A stretch of 64,000 nt of DNA, from positions 345,282 to 409,281 of the forward strand of contig QMIT01000003.1 in the NCBI GenBank assembly GCA_024434115.1, written 5' to 3'. Positions within the stretch are counted from its first letter, which is position 1. The number at the start of each line of letters is the position of its first letter. The notes below the pieces were generated by a model. That model saw nothing but the letters and a program-made list of their open reading frames with translations, did no database searches and was not told the DNA's origin. Positions 8,801-17,223 of the stretch are shown here, one piece after another. This stretch comes from Chloroflexota bacterium. Lineage in GTDB: Bacteria > Chloroflexota > Anaerolineae > Aggregatilineales > J027. Both the position numbers and the translations under genes were made by a program.

Positions 8801-10719
8801 TCGCCATTTGTGTCGGTCAGCTATTGTTTGTCTGGAGACCTGCTACCAATACCGTCGCAGATGTGCATTTATTCAATGCGCCTATCCAAGCCGATACCGC
8901 CAAATGGTCGCCGGATGGTCGTTGGTTGGCGGCATGGGATAGCACCACTCCGGGAGCCGCTCCTAGCACGGTCATGATTTGGGACAGCCAAACAGGGGAA
9001 ACAGCTATCGAGAACAACTCTGTCCACACCAACACCATCAACGCCGCCGCATGGTCGCCAGATAGTCAATTTTTTGTGACCGCCTCGGCTGATTTTACCG
9101 CCCAATTGTGGCAACCCAACGCCGACCCAGTTGCGCTGATAGGCCATACCGGGAATATCGTCGGGGCAAAATTCCTAGACGACACGCGCTTGGTCACATG
9201 GGGCGAAGATGGCACAGCGCGGCTGTGGAATACGTTGGGTGAGGCCCTTGCCACATTCGGCAGTGGGTTAGTGGCTATCAACAATATCTACCCCTCGCCG
9301 GACGGCAGCAAAATATTGTTGGCTCTGAATGATGGCACAGGCGAAATCTGGGATGTGACATCGGCAACTATGGTGACGGCCCTGCGCGATTTGTCGAGTG
9401 TGATTCAAGCAGTGGCTTGGCGAGATGAAAATATCGTCGCTACAGGTAGTACCGATTTGCAAATTCGCATTTGGGACGCCAGCACGGGACGGCAAATCAA
9501 CACACTGCTTGGGCATACGGGGCGTTTGGTGGGATTACGCTGGCTGGATAATCAGCAGTTGCAAAGCTATAGTCAAGATGGGTCACTGCGCATCTGGCAG
9601 GTGTTTGATGCTAATGATGTTCCACAGGGGCGCGGCATTGATGTTGTGCTGGCGGGTCACACCAACCGCATCGAAAACGCGAAGTGGCTGGACGACAACA
9701 CCATTATCAGCAACGGGCGTGATGGCACGGCCCGCAAATGGTCATTGGATACTGGTACAAGTGTAGTCTTGGAAAATGAATCCGGCGAGGCACGTACCCT
9801 CGTGTGGAGTCCAGACGCCACCCGTGTCTTGGCTTATGTGCCGGATGGGGATGGCAGTATATGGGATTTAGCCAGGCAAACCAGCCTCTTAGATATTCCC
9901 GGCCCGATCTTTAACGCGATTTGGCTGAATGAGGGCTTGTTGATTACCCGCGCCACTGGCGAAACCATCCTTATCAATCCCGACGATGGACAGCGTATTG
10001 TCGGTTTGGAAGGCCATACCGCTCCTGTCAATGATGCACAGGTCTATGGAACAACACTTGCCACCGCCGGAGCCGACAGCATGATTTATCTGTGGGATTT
10101 GTCGCAGGCCAATGGGGAACTTATCGCCCCCATGCTGTCTATGCCCACCGATGACCGCCAGCCCGTGCGATTGCAATGGAGGGCTGACGGGACACGACTA
10201 CTCAGCGGCGGTTTTAATGGGGATGTGCGTTTGTGGGATGCCAAGACGGGTGAGGTGCTGCTGTTCCTGACCGAAAATCAGGAGTTCCCGGCCCGTAGTG
10301 TGCGCTTTAGCCCGGATGAACAATACATCGCCGCGCCAGTGGGTGAAGCGGTGTTTGTTTGGAATATGGCAGGTGAACTCATTTGGCAAACCAATGCCCA
10401 TAACGATTCGGTCTTGGGATTAGATTGGTATCAAAACGGCGACACCCTGCGTCTACTGACATGGGGGGCGGACGGCACAGCGCGGCTGTGGGATTTTCCA
10501 TCCGGCGTAGAAGTGCTGCGTTTGGCCGATACCGATGGTATCAGCGAGGCCGGGTTTAATAGCACAGGAACACAAATCATGACCGCTGGACGGAGTGGCA
10601 CGATTTTGGTGTGGCAGGCATGGCCCAATGTGGATGCTGCGATTGCCGATGCAGAATCTTGTTGTCGCACCCGCCCATTATCCGAAGAACAAAAAGCCGC
10701 TTTCACCATCGGAGAGTAG
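5812..10719 (+). CDS. Ser/Thr protein kinase - nSTAND NTPase - transmembrane - WD40 fusion
   Basis: 1635 residues. Intact Hanks-type kinase at 12-275: glycine loop GAGGFGAVY (19-27), VAIK lysine K41, HRDLKPAN with D135, DFG with D153, and SPAYMSPEQ. Then an nSTAND-type NTPase starting at NPYKGLRAFQEADADDFFGR, with Walker A GPSGSGKSS (365-373) and Walker B LLVIDQFEE (about 452-460). One membrane segment (about 786-808) follows a charged helix. After a helical stretch with alternating acidic and basic residues, WD40 repeats run from about 895 to the end (many 'WSPDG...LWD' units). The kinase and NTPase would face the cytoplasm; the side of the propeller depends on topology. Such proteins are thought to couple ligand sensing by the propeller to an NTPase switch, and STAND proteins include immune sensors. 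The partner and signal are unknown. Confidence 0.9.
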   Translation: MEDLSGQMIKGYELHEMIGAGGFGAVYRAHQAIVDREVAIKIILPNYASQPDFIRRFESEAQLVARLEHLHIVPLYDYWRDPSGAYLIMRWLRGGSLQGHIKKFGPWPPEQAAHLLDQIAAALMVSHRHHVIHRDLKPANILLDEDGNAYLTDFGIAKDLGGDDSRDDTGVIGSPAYMSPEQIRSGPITPQTDIYGLGMVMYEVLTGEQPFAGTTASDLIIKQLGHALPELRELRTDLPGDLNRVLQKATAKDPHERYLDALAFAKDFRHAIGEKARAGDTGTWIDVDSGDEIFISISDATTRLQITGEMLGITIPLEITNPYKGLRAFQEADADDFFGREILVQHLIHRLNEKHPLAHFLAVVGPSGSGKSSVVKAGVLPALRKNAIPGSSRWFVSEMTPGTDPISELETALLCIAPQPPDDMTERLRATPNGLLELLPEVLPDYPNCDFLLVIDQFEEVFTQVENEANRAHFLESLRIATSAPNIPFRVIITLRADFYDRPLLYPEFGGLMRERTEVVLPLSAEELERAIAGPAERVGMTVEPALIAAVIADVREEPGALPLLQYALTEVFERREGKNLTLGAYQTSGGALGALARRAEDLFVDMSEDERQATRQLFMRLVTLGEGTEDTRRRARWAELISMSGDSQLVRRVLDKFGKFRLFTFDNDPQTREPTVEVAHEALIRQWRRLREWLDDSREDLRMQRRLTSATEEWLNQKKDASFLASGVRLQQFEALASSGRLALTQQESEYIQSSVVERQRQIETEKARQERELALIKQGRDRLRLLLTGASVAAVVMLALAVFAFNQRNVAQDNEKRAVSESNLRATAQAETQIERDQALANESRLLSNLSLQQLAVDPIAALNLSLRALPSVATPRPYVPQAEFALTRALQSSTERVYLQAFDGSIREAAFDEGQIAVGGSKLITVNDNLDSDLVTALNDHTRTVQGVEWGVNHQLLSYDDQTVRVWHDGALINTYTADQQVLCATWQPNAEVVAICVGQLLFVWRPATNTVADVHLFNAPIQADTAKWSPDGRWLAAWDSTTPGAAPSTVMIWDSQTGETAIENNSVHTNTINAAAWSPDSQFFVTASADFTAQLWQPNADPVALIGHTGNIVGAKFLDDTRLVTWGEDGTARLWNTLGEALATFGSGLVAINNIYPSPDGSKILLALNDGTGEIWDVTSATMVTALRDLSSVIQAVAWRDENIVATGSTDLQIRIWDASTGRQINTLLGHTGRLVGLRWLDNQQLQSYSQDGSLRIWQVFDANDVPQGRGIDVVLAGHTNRIENAKWLDDNTIISNGRDGTARKWSLDTGTSVVLENESGEARTLVWSPDATRVLAYVPDGDGSIWDLARQTSLLDIPGPIFNAIWLNEGLLITRATGETILINPDDGQRIVGLEGHTAPVNDAQVYGTTLATAGADSMIYLWDLSQANGELIAPMLSMPTDDRQPVRLQWRADGTRLLSGGFNGDVRLWDAKTGEVLLFLTENQEFPARSVRFSPDEQYIAAPVGEAVFVWNMAGELIWQTNAHNDSVLGLDWYQNGDTLRLLTWGADGTARLWDFPSGVEVLRLADTDGISEAGFNSTGTQIMTAGRSGTILVWQAWPNVDAAIADAESCCRTRPLSEEQKAAFTIGE

Positions 10720-10725
10720 TTTTTA

Positions 10726-11295
10726 ATGATTCTCGATTTCGACCTTGATTTGGTCAAACATCGGCTGGCAGAGACAGTGGCATGGTGCGTGCCACGTTTT
10801 TCAATGGAAAATGTCAAGAACAGTCTTCGAACTTCTCCTATATTTTGGCACTATGAGAAATATGAATATATTCCCCCATCTCAACGTCAAGAAATAGACG
10901 AGTTCGCTGATGTAGTTTATGCGAAACGGGCAAATGCCTTGTCGGTAGATATGCCAGAATATATTCGAGATAGCCTATCTGGAGGGCGCTTACTTCTTTT
11001 CTATATGTCCGATAGTCTCTGTGATGGGATTGGGCCTATTGAATCTAACGGTTTCATTGATGATTGTAATTTTCCCCCTTGGGATACCTGGATTTATCAC
11101 GGCATTGAATTACAGAGGCCATTTCGTGATTCTAAATTTCAGGAACTACGTGATACAGAATATGTAATCTCTTGGGTTCCGGCAGAAATGATTTCATTGG
11201 TTGATATGACAATACGAACTCTGGCCGAGCAATGCCTGCAATGGATTGAAAACGACCACTGGAATCTAAGTTTCATTGATCTCCTACGTAGCTGA
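10726..11295 (+). CDS. Hypothetical protein, 189 aa, AT-rich
   Basis: Starts 6 nt after the kinase-nSTAND stop, with SD GGAGAG located in the end of that gene, so it is probably co-transcribed. No recognised family. The segment ending EYVISWVPAEMISLVDMTI and 'CLQWIENDHW' suggests a small globular protein with a C-terminal amphipathic helix, similar in feel to immunity-type or SMI1-like orphan proteins, but I cannot assign it. Base composition is clearly more AT-rich than the genes on either side, which hints at recent acquisition. Confidence 0.7.
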   Translation: MILDFDLDLVKHRLAETVAWCVPRFSMENVKNSLRTSPIFWHYEKYEYIPPSQRQEIDEFADVVYAKRANALSVDMPEYIRDSLSGGRLLLFYMSDSLCDGIGPIESNGFIDDCNFPPWDTWIYHGIELQRPFRDSKFQELRDTEYVISWVPAEMISLVDMTIRTLAEQCLQWIENDHWNLSFIDLLRS

Positions 11296-11319
11296 GTTGA
11301 AAGGTGTTAAACAACCAAC

Positions 11320-12504
11320 ATGCGTGAAGCTGTAATCGTTGCCGGGGCGCGGACGGCTGTCGGCAAATCACACCGGGGGGTCTCCAAAACGGCCCGTCCC
11401 GACGACATGGCTGCTACCGTTATTGCCGATTTGCTGCGTCAGACTAATGGCAAACTCGACCCCGCCGAAATTGATGATTTAGTCATCGGCTGTGCCTATC
11501 CCGAAAGTTCACAGGGGTTGAATTTTGCCCGGATTATCGCGCTGCGGGCAGGTTTGCCCGTGCATGTGGCAGGGCTGACGGTTAATCGGTTTTGTGCCAG
11601 CGGTCTGCAAACCATCGCCCAATCCGCCGAACGCATCATTGCCAATGGGGCGGATGTGATTATCGCAGGGGGGGCGGAATCCATGTCGCTGATTGTGCGG
11701 GGTGGCACACGTCGCAGCCCTAATCCTTATCTGGCAGAACACGAGCCGGGGACGTATATCAACATGGGCTTGACGGCGGAAAATGTGGCCGATGAATTTC
11801 AGGTCAGCCGCGAAGATATGGACGAATTCGCCGTGCAAAGCCATCAAAAAGCCGCCCATGCGCTGGACGCCGGATATTTTGCTGAGGAGATTGTGCCGTT
11901 TGAATTTGAGGAGACGGTTATTGGCAAGGATGGTCGCCCTCAAACGATTACCAAAGTGTTGAAAGAGGATGAGCATCTGCGTCGTGATACGACCCTACAG
12001 GGGTTGGCGAAATTACCCCCTGCATTCAAAGAAGGCGGACGGGTGACGGCAGGTAATTCCAGCCCACTCAGCGACGGCGCGGCAGCGGTCATCATCATGG
12101 AAGCCAGCAAAGCCGCCCAATTGGGATTAACCCCGCTGGCTCGATTCGTCGGGTTTAGTGTGGCAGGAGTGCAGCCTGAAGTGATGGGGATTGGGCCGAT
12201 TGAAGCTATTCCGAAAGTCCTAAAACGCACGGGCATTCATCAAAATGACCTTGACCTGATTGAACTGAATGAAGCCTTTGCCGCCCAATCGCTGGCGATC
12301 ATCCGTCATCTGGAACTTGACCCCGCCAAAATCAATGTCAACGGTGGGGCGATTGCGTTGGGGCATCCCCTAGGTTGTACCGGGGCAAAATTGGCCGTGC
12401 AGCTTATCAATGAGATGAAGCGGCGCGATTCCAAATATGGCATGGTGACCATGTGCATCGGTGGGGGTCAGGGCGCGGCGGGGATTTTTGAAAATTTGAA
12501 TTAA
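11320..12504 (+). CDS. Acetyl-CoA acyltransferase (thiolase), PaaJ/FadA type
   Basis: 394 residues, normal for type I thiolases. Nucleophilic Cys92 lies in NRFCASGLQT. The other catalytic elements are NEAFAAQ, GGAIALGHPLGCTGAK (His) and MCIGGGQGAA (second Cys). It cleaves 3-oxoacyl-CoA to acetyl-CoA and a shortened acyl-CoA. As first gene of the paa region it is the likely 3-oxoadipyl-CoA thiolase (PaaJ), or a general beta-oxidation enzyme; sequence alone does not separate these. Confidence 0.9.
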   Translation: MREAVIVAGARTAVGKSHRGVSKTARPDDMAATVIADLLRQTNGKLDPAEIDDLVIGCAYPESSQGLNFARIIALRAGLPVHVAGLTVNRFCASGLQTIAQSAERIIANGADVIIAGGAESMSLIVRGGTRRSPNPYLAEHEPGTYINMGLTAENVADEFQVSREDMDEFAVQSHQKAAHALDAGYFAEEIVPFEFEETVIGKDGRPQTITKVLKEDEHLRRDTTLQGLAKLPPAFKEGGRVTAGNSSPLSDGAAAVIIMEASKAAQLGLTPLARFVGFSVAGVQPEVMGIGPIEAIPKVLKRTGIHQNDLDLIELNEAFAAQSLAIIRHLELDPAKINVNGGAIALGHPLGCTGAKLAVQLINEMKRRDSKYGMVTMCIGGGQGAAGIFENLN

Positions 12505-12659
12505 CCATAACCAGGATATTCAGAAGCGGGGCATTTCTAAGTGTTCCACTTTTTGATTTTTAAGGAAATTTGACCAAACACGCTATACTATATTTGAATA
12601 GTGGGTAGTGTATTTAATTTTTGGCAACCCAAGAGCTAGAGGGGATTATAGTTTCGCAA

Positions 12660-13559
12660 ATGGCTGACCGTACCTTTGTTGGCAAAGCTGCCGACTCTTT
12701 TCAGTTTGAAAATATCCTCTATGAAAAACGTGACCGCCGCGCCACCATCACCTTTAATCGCCCCAAAGTCCTCAATGCAGTGAATTATGGCATCCTCAGT
12801 GAACTCAATATCGCGCTCAAAGACGCCGCATGGGATGATGAAATTGGTGTCCTCGTGCTAACCGGAGCAGGTGAACGGGCTTTTTGCACTGGGGCGGATT
12901 TAAATGAGCAGAAGCAGTTTATCCAGCGCCCCCGTGATTATTACAAATGGATGGGGGAATTTATCGAGGTACATGAACGCCTTCGGAATCTAGGCAAGCC
13001 CACCCTCGCCCGCCTGAATGGGATTGTGGTTGGAGGGGGTAACGAATTTAACCTGAGTTGCGATTTAGCTGTCGCCGCCGATGATATTTATATCCGGCAT
13101 GTCGGCACCAGTCATGGGAGTGTGCCATTGGCGGGGGCTACTCAGTTTTTGCCGCTGGTGGTGGGCGAACGCCGCGCCCGTGAAATTCTCCTGCTGAACG
13201 AAGAAATCCCGGCACAAAAAGCCTGTGAATGGGGCTTGGTCAATTGGGTCGTGCCACGCTCCGAATTGGATGCCAAAGTAGATGAAATCGTTAATAAACT
13301 ACTGGCAAAATTCCCCGAAAAAACACGCTATACCAAGCAGCAGTTAAATTTCTGGCGTGATCTCAGTTGGCATTTGACAATTGGGCATGGGCGCGATTGG
13401 TTAGCCATCCACAATACCAGCCCCGAAACATGGGAAGGTGTACAAGCCTTTGCCGAAAAACGTCGGCCTGATTATGATGAAATCCGTCGCCGTTGGGCCG
13501 ATGATGATGCACCGGAATGGCTCGATGGTGAAATACCAAATCTAGACGGAGAATCATAA
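12660..13559 (+). CDS. Enoyl-CoA hydratase/isomerase family protein (divergent crotonase)
   Basis: 299 residues from ATG 12660 (an alternative TTG at 12621 adds 13). SD-like AGAGGGG lies 15 nt before the ATG. Crotonase features: ITFNRPKVLNAVNYGIL, AFCTGADLNE and the oxyanion-hole region NGIVVGGGNEFNLSCDLAVA. The usual PGxGGTQR region is replaced by GSVPLAGATQFLPLVVGERR, and there is a 40-residue C-terminal tail rich in Trp and acidic residues. That variant loop recalls ring-opening or Dieckmann-type crotonases more than simple hydratases. A role in the aromatic acyl-CoA pathway is inferred from position only. Confidence 0.85.
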   Translation: MADRTFVGKAADSFQFENILYEKRDRRATITFNRPKVLNAVNYGILSELNIALKDAAWDDEIGVLVLTGAGERAFCTGADLNEQKQFIQRPRDYYKWMGEFIEVHERLRNLGKPTLARLNGIVVGGGNEFNLSCDLAVAADDIYIRHVGTSHGSVPLAGATQFLPLVVGERRAREILLLNEEIPAQKACEWGLVNWVVPRSELDAKVDEIVNKLLAKFPEKTRYTKQQLNFWRDLSWHLTIGHGRDWLAIHNTSPETWEGVQAFAEKRRPDYDEIRRRWADDDAPEWLDGEIPNLDGES

Positions 13560-13976
13560 ATGCCTGCTAAGGACATCTATCACGCAGCGGTCAAAAATGC
13601 GCTTATAAAAGCGGGGTGGACAATTACCCATGACCCGCTGAGACTGACATGGGGCGATAAGGATATGTATATTGACCTCGGCGCGGAGAGATTACTAGCC
13701 GCCGAAAAAGGAACTCAACAGATCGCAGTCGAAGTCAAAAGTTTCGTGGGTGCTTCTGAAATGCAAGACATCGAAAAAGCTATAGGACAGTATGTGGTTT
13801 ACCGCGCTGTTTTAGCGAAAAAAGAACCCGATAGGCATCTGTATCTTGCAGTTACTATGGCGGTTATCCAAGAAATCTTTGAGCAGCCGCTTGGCAAATT
13901 GTTAGTAGAAAACAACTTAGTCCAATTGATAGGCTTCAATTCAAAAGAGGAGACAATTGTGACATGGATACCTTAG
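13560..13976 (+). CDS. xisH: XisH family protein
   Basis: 138 residues. MPAKDIYHAAVKNALIKAGW, a DP..L..GDK.MYIDLGAER segment, IAVEVKSFVG and the GQYVVYRAVL helix are the family signature of XisH, first described as a control factor for fdxN element excision in Anabaena and now known mainly as an abundant accessory gene with an endonuclease-like fold (the D...EVK pattern). The ATG follows the upstream stop directly (TAAATG), with SD GGAG inside the crotonase gene. It overlaps xisI by 13 nt. No excisable element or recombinase is visible near it. Confidence 0.9.
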   Translation: MPAKDIYHAAVKNALIKAGWTITHDPLRLTWGDKDMYIDLGAERLLAAEKGTQQIAVEVKSFVGASEMQDIEKAIGQYVVYRAVLAKKEPDRHLYLAVTMAVIQEIFEQPLGKLLVENNLVQLIGFNSKEETIVTWIP

Positions 13977-14299
13977 ACACCTATCGCCAAATCATTGAAG
14001 ATATTCTCATAGAATATACCCGCATTCCATATGCGTATGGAGATATTCACACCGAAGCGATTTTTGACCGCGCCAATGACCACTACGTATTGATGAATGT
14101 TGGTTGGGACAGCGGCAGACGTGTACATGGAAGCCTAGTCCATGTTGATATTATTGATGGAAAAATATGGATTCAGCGCGATGGTACAGAGGATGGGATT
14201 GCCAACGAATTAGTCGGTGCAGGAATTCCCAAAAGACAGATCGTCTTGGGTTTCCATCCCGAAGAAATCAGGCAGCATACAGAATATGCGGTTAAGTAG
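13964..14299 (+). CDS. xisI: XisI family protein
   Basis: 111 residues. The family pattern YRQIIEDILIEY, 'FDRANDHYVLMNVGWD', HGSLVHVDIIDGKIWIQRDG, GIANELV.AGIPK..IVLGFH and the PE.R.HTEYA ending are all present. XisI nearly always follows xisH and the two probably form a complex. The molecular role outside cyanobacterial heterocysts is not established, and proposals include a toxin-antitoxin-like pair. It is the last gene before paaA, with 20 nt between them. Confidence 0.92.
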   Translation: MDTLDTYRQIIEDILIEYTRIPYAYGDIHTEAIFDRANDHYVLMNVGWDSGRRVHGSLVHVDIIDGKIWIQRDGTEDGIANELVGAGIPKRQIVLGFHPEEIRQHTEYAVK

Positions 14300-14319
14300 G
14301 GGAAGTTTAGGAGCGTATC

Positions 14320-15282
14320 ATGTACGGCGCAACCGTTGAACCCATTGAAGATATTCGTACCGACGAAGAAAAATTAGCCGAGTTTGAAGCCAGAATCGCA
14401 CGCGGGGAAAAAATCGAGCCGGGGGATTGGATGCCCGACGAATATCGCCGCCAGTTGATTCGTATGATTTCCCAACATGCCCACAGCGAAGTGGTCGGGA
14501 TGCTGCCAGAAGGTGCGTTTATCACCCGTGCCCCCAATCTGCGCCGCAAGCTGATTCTGCTGGCAAAGGTGCAAGATGAAGCGGGACATGGGCAATATCT
14601 TTATCATGCTGCCGAAACGTTGGGTGCGACCCGTGAAGAAATGTTGGAGGCGCTACTTTCTGGCAAGGCGAAATATTCCAGCATTTTTAATTACCCCACC
14701 CTGTCATGGGCCGATATGGGGGCGATTGGTTGGCTAGTAGACGGCGCGGCGATTCTGAATCAGACCATGCTGGCAAAATGCTCCTATGGCCCTTATGCGC
14801 GAGCGATGGTGCGGATTTGTGCGGAGGAGAATTTCCATCGGCGGCAGGGGCAGGATATTGTGATTACCCTTGCGATGGGCACACCCGAACAAAAAGCCAT
14901 GATGCAGAATTCAATTAATCGCTGGTGGTGGCCTACGCTCATGATGTTTGGGCCACACGACACTGATTCACCCAACAGCGCGGTATTGATTCGATGGGGC
15001 ATCAAAACCAAAACCAATGACGAACTCCGTCAGACGTTTGTTGACCAGACCGCCCCTGAACTCATGGCACTTGGTTTGACCATCCCCGATCCCGAACTGC
15101 GTTATGACGAAACCAACGGACATTGGCATTTCGGCGAAATCAATTGGGACGAGTTTTGGAATGTGGTCAAAGGGAATGGCCCATGCAACGCCGAACGCAT
15201 GGCAACCCGTCGCCAAGCCCATGAGGATGGCCTATGGGTGCGCGAGGCAATGGTGGCTTATGCGGAGAAATATCAACAATGA
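14320..15282 (+). CDS. paaA: Phenylacetyl-CoA 1,2-epoxidase subunit A (catalytic)
   Basis: 320 residues, family-normal. The di-iron carboxylate site is visible as [20 protein letters not shown] (ExxH) and [12 protein letters not shown] (second ExxH-like), with [20 protein letters not shown] upstream. PaaA with PaaC forms the catalytic core that epoxidises the ring of phenylacetyl-CoA with O2. SD AGGAG lies 6 nt before the ATG. The stop overlaps the paaB start (ATGA). Confidence 0.96.
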   Translation: MYGATVEPIEDIRTDEEKLAEFEARIARGEKIEPGDWMPDEYRRQLIRMISQHAHSEVVGMLPEGAFITRAPNLRRKLILLAKVQDEAGHGQYLYHAAETLGATREEMLEALLSGKAKYSSIFNYPTLSWADMGAIGWLVDGAAILNQTMLAKCSYGPYARAMVRICAEENFHRRQGQDIVITLAMGTPEQKAMMQNSINRWWWPTLMMFGPHDTDSPNSAVLIRWGIKTKTNDELRQTFVDQTAPELMALGLTIPDPELRYDETNGHWHFGEINWDEFWNVVKGNGPCNAERMATRRQAHEDGLWVREAMVAYAEKYQQ

Positions 15283-15839
15283 CCGATACTCATAATGGTG
15301 ATACTCAATGGCCCCGTTACATGGTGCTGCATCAGGAGCAGGATGATAAACCCCATCAGCACGCCGGGACGGTTCATGCCCCCGATGTGGAGATGGCGCT
15401 GCTAAACGCGCGGGATGTGTTTGTGCGTCGTCCCGATTGTGTAAGTTTGTGGGTGGTGCGGGCTGATCTGATTTTTACGCGCACCCAAGAAGAATTGACC
15501 CTACATCCCGATTGGCTGGAAAGCATCCAAACAACAGGCGACACCATCGAAACCTATTATGTGTTTGCCAAGCAGACACAAAAAGGCCAATTTTCGCATC
15601 TCGGTGAAGTTGAGGCTGAAAATCCACCCCACGCGCTGAAAATGGCTCTGCAAAAATATTCCGACATAGAAGGTCTGGCGTGGTGGGTCTTTCCCGTGAA
15701 GGCTGTTTTGAAATCTACCCCCGATGACATTGCGGCGATGTTTGCCCCAGCAGCCGTCAAGGATTTCCGCGATCAGGCCAATTTCCATGCCTTGTCCGTG
15801 CTGCGAAAATTGATGCGAAAGCAGGAGGTTGGGGAATGA
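15279..15839 (+). CDS. paaB: Phenylacetyl-CoA epoxidase subunit B, tandem-duplicated form
   Basis: 186 residues from ATG 15279, about twice the usual 90-95. The first copy (about 12-75) holds [32 protein letters not shown] and [10 protein letters not shown], a clear PaaB match. The second (about 98-180) repeats the pattern with [29 protein letters not shown] and [11 protein letters not shown]. PaaB is the small structural subunit that bridges PaaAC units. The doubled chain could make a covalent PaaB dimer. ATGA overlaps on both sides indicate tight translational coupling with paaA and paaC. The longer frame starting at 15234 lies inside paaA and is rejected. Confidence 0.9.
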   Translation: MTDTHNGDTQWPRYMVLHQEQDDKPHQHAGTVHAPDVEMALLNARDVFVRRPDCVSLWVVRADLIFTRTQEELTLHPDWLESIQTTGDTIETYYVFAKQTQKGQFSHLGEVEAENPPHALKMALQKYSDIEGLAWWVFPVKAVLKSTPDDIAAMFAPAAVKDFRDQANFHALSVLRKLMRKQEVGE

Positions 15840-16597
15840 ATCCTGAATTGAAACAGGCACTGGTAGATTATCTACTGGCGATGGCAGATGATGAGTTGAT
15901 TCTGGGGCATCGCAATTCGGAATGGTGTGGGCACGCCCCCATTTTGGAAGAAGATATTGCCTTTGCCAACATCGCGCTTGATGAAATTGGTCACGCGATA
16001 GTGTGGTACGAATTGGCGGCGGATGTATTGGGCGAAGAGCGCGACACTTATGCAAATCGCAAGGTCTATTTTCGGGATGCCCATGAGTATCAGAATGCTC
16101 AAATGGTGGAACTCCCCAAAGGTGATTGGGCCTTCACCATGCTGCGCCAGTATCTATTCGATCAATTTGAAATGGTACGACTCGAAAAATTGACCCAAAG
16201 CAGCTATGCCCCTCTTGCCGAAGCCGCTGCCAAAATCCGTACCGAAGAAATGTACCACCCGCGCCATACTCAAGCATGGGTTCGCCGTCTGGGATTGGGG
16301 ACGGATGAAAGCCACCGCCGGATGCAAACCGCGCTTGATGAATTGTGGCCCTATGCCCTTGCGCTGTTTGAGGCATCCACCCGTGAAACATTATTGATAC
16401 AGGCGGGCTATATCCCCGATACATCTATCCTAAAAGCGACATGGCTAGAACGAGTGACGATCTATTTACAGGAAACAGGATTGACCATGCCGACCAATGT
16501 AGTTGCTCTGTCGCGCACTCATCATACTGAACATTTGGCGGCGCTATTGAGTGATTTACAACAGATAGCGCGTCTTGATGCCCATGCGCGATGGTAG
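15836..16597 (+). CDS. paaC: Phenylacetyl-CoA epoxidase subunit C
   Basis: 253 residues. LAMADDELILGHRNSEWCGH, PILEEDIAFANIALDEIGHA and the later RTEEMYHPRHTQAWVRRL match PaaC, the ferritin-like structural partner of PaaA. The start overlaps the paaB stop (ATGA). In the canonical order paaD and paaE would follow; here a Uma2 gene comes first and paaE is absent. Confidence 0.95.
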   Translation: MNPELKQALVDYLLAMADDELILGHRNSEWCGHAPILEEDIAFANIALDEIGHAIVWYELAADVLGEERDTYANRKVYFRDAHEYQNAQMVELPKGDWAFTMLRQYLFDQFEMVRLEKLTQSSYAPLAEAAAKIRTEEMYHPRHTQAWVRRLGLGTDESHRRMQTALDELWPYALALFEASTRETLLIQAGYIPDTSILKATWLERVTIYLQETGLTMPTNVVALSRTHHTEHLAALLSDLQQIARLDAHARW

Positions 16598-16636
16598 AAT
16601 AAAAGCATTGTGAGGCACTAAAGGAAAGATTTCAAA

Positions 16637-17221
16637 ATGGCAGACTATGTAAAAACGGGGGTCACACTTCAGGATTTGATGAATCTTGTCGAGGATGAAT
16701 GGGTTGAAGTCTCAAAAGGGGAGCTAATCAAATTAGATATGGGCGGCGCAGGTTTTCTTCATAAAGTGGTGGCGGACAATCTTCGGGATATTTTAAAGCC
16801 TTTTGCCAAGCAGCATAAACTAGGGCGGGTTTTTAGCGATGGGCTTATCTATGTCCTCTCAATGCTCGGCGACACCATTACCGATTCCCGCATCCCCGAC
16901 GTGTCGTTTATTCGGGAAGAAAATCTGCGCCAAGACTTTGACCTTGAACTGCCCTATCCCGGTGCGCCTGACCTCGCGGTTGAAGTCGTTTCTCCAACCG
17001 AACGAGCCGATTATTTGCAGGAAAAAATCGCCGATTATCGCACAGCTGGCACCGAGCAAATCTGGGTGATCTACCCCTCTCTCAAAGAACTCTATGTTTA
17101 TCAACGCGACAGCAGCAAAACGATTGCAGTCTATGGTATAAACGACATTTTAGAAGCCCCCACCTTGTTTCCGGGTCTCCAAATCAAAATCGCTGACCTG
17201 TTCTCGCTTGAGGGCAATTGA
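16637..17221 (+). CDS. Uma2 family (DUF820) putative endonuclease
   Basis: 194 residues. LVEDEWVEVSKGELIKLDMG, RIPDVSFIREENL, PDLAVEVVSPTERADYLQEK and YRTAGTEQIWVIYP are the Uma2/DUF820 signature; the PD...(D/E)xK-like nuclease core is seen as PD, EVVSP and K. The family is widely expanded in Chloroflexi and Cyanobacteria, with no settled biological role. It sits inside the paa operon between paaC and paaD with its own SD (AAAGGAAAG). Its last codons overlap the SD region of paaD, so it does not break co-transcription. Confidence 0.92.
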   Translation: MADYVKTGVTLQDLMNLVEDEWVEVSKGELIKLDMGGAGFLHKVVADNLRDILKPFAKQHKLGRVFSDGLIYVLSMLGDTITDSRIPDVSFIREENLRQDFDLELPYPGAPDLAVEVVSPTERADYLQEKIADYRTAGTEQIWVIYPSLKELYVYQRDSSKTIAVYGINDILEAPTLFPGLQIKIADLFSLEGN

Positions 17222-17223
17222 AT

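Noticed and set aside
12570-12589. TTGACC and TATACT before the crotonase gene at 12660
   Set aside because: Only 8 nt separate them, far from the 16-18 nt needed, so they do not make a sigma-70 promoter.
15234-15278. Extended N-terminus for paaB
   Set aside because: The extension lies inside paaA in another frame, while ATG 15279 overlaps the paaA stop as ATGA and starts just before the conserved PaaB domain.
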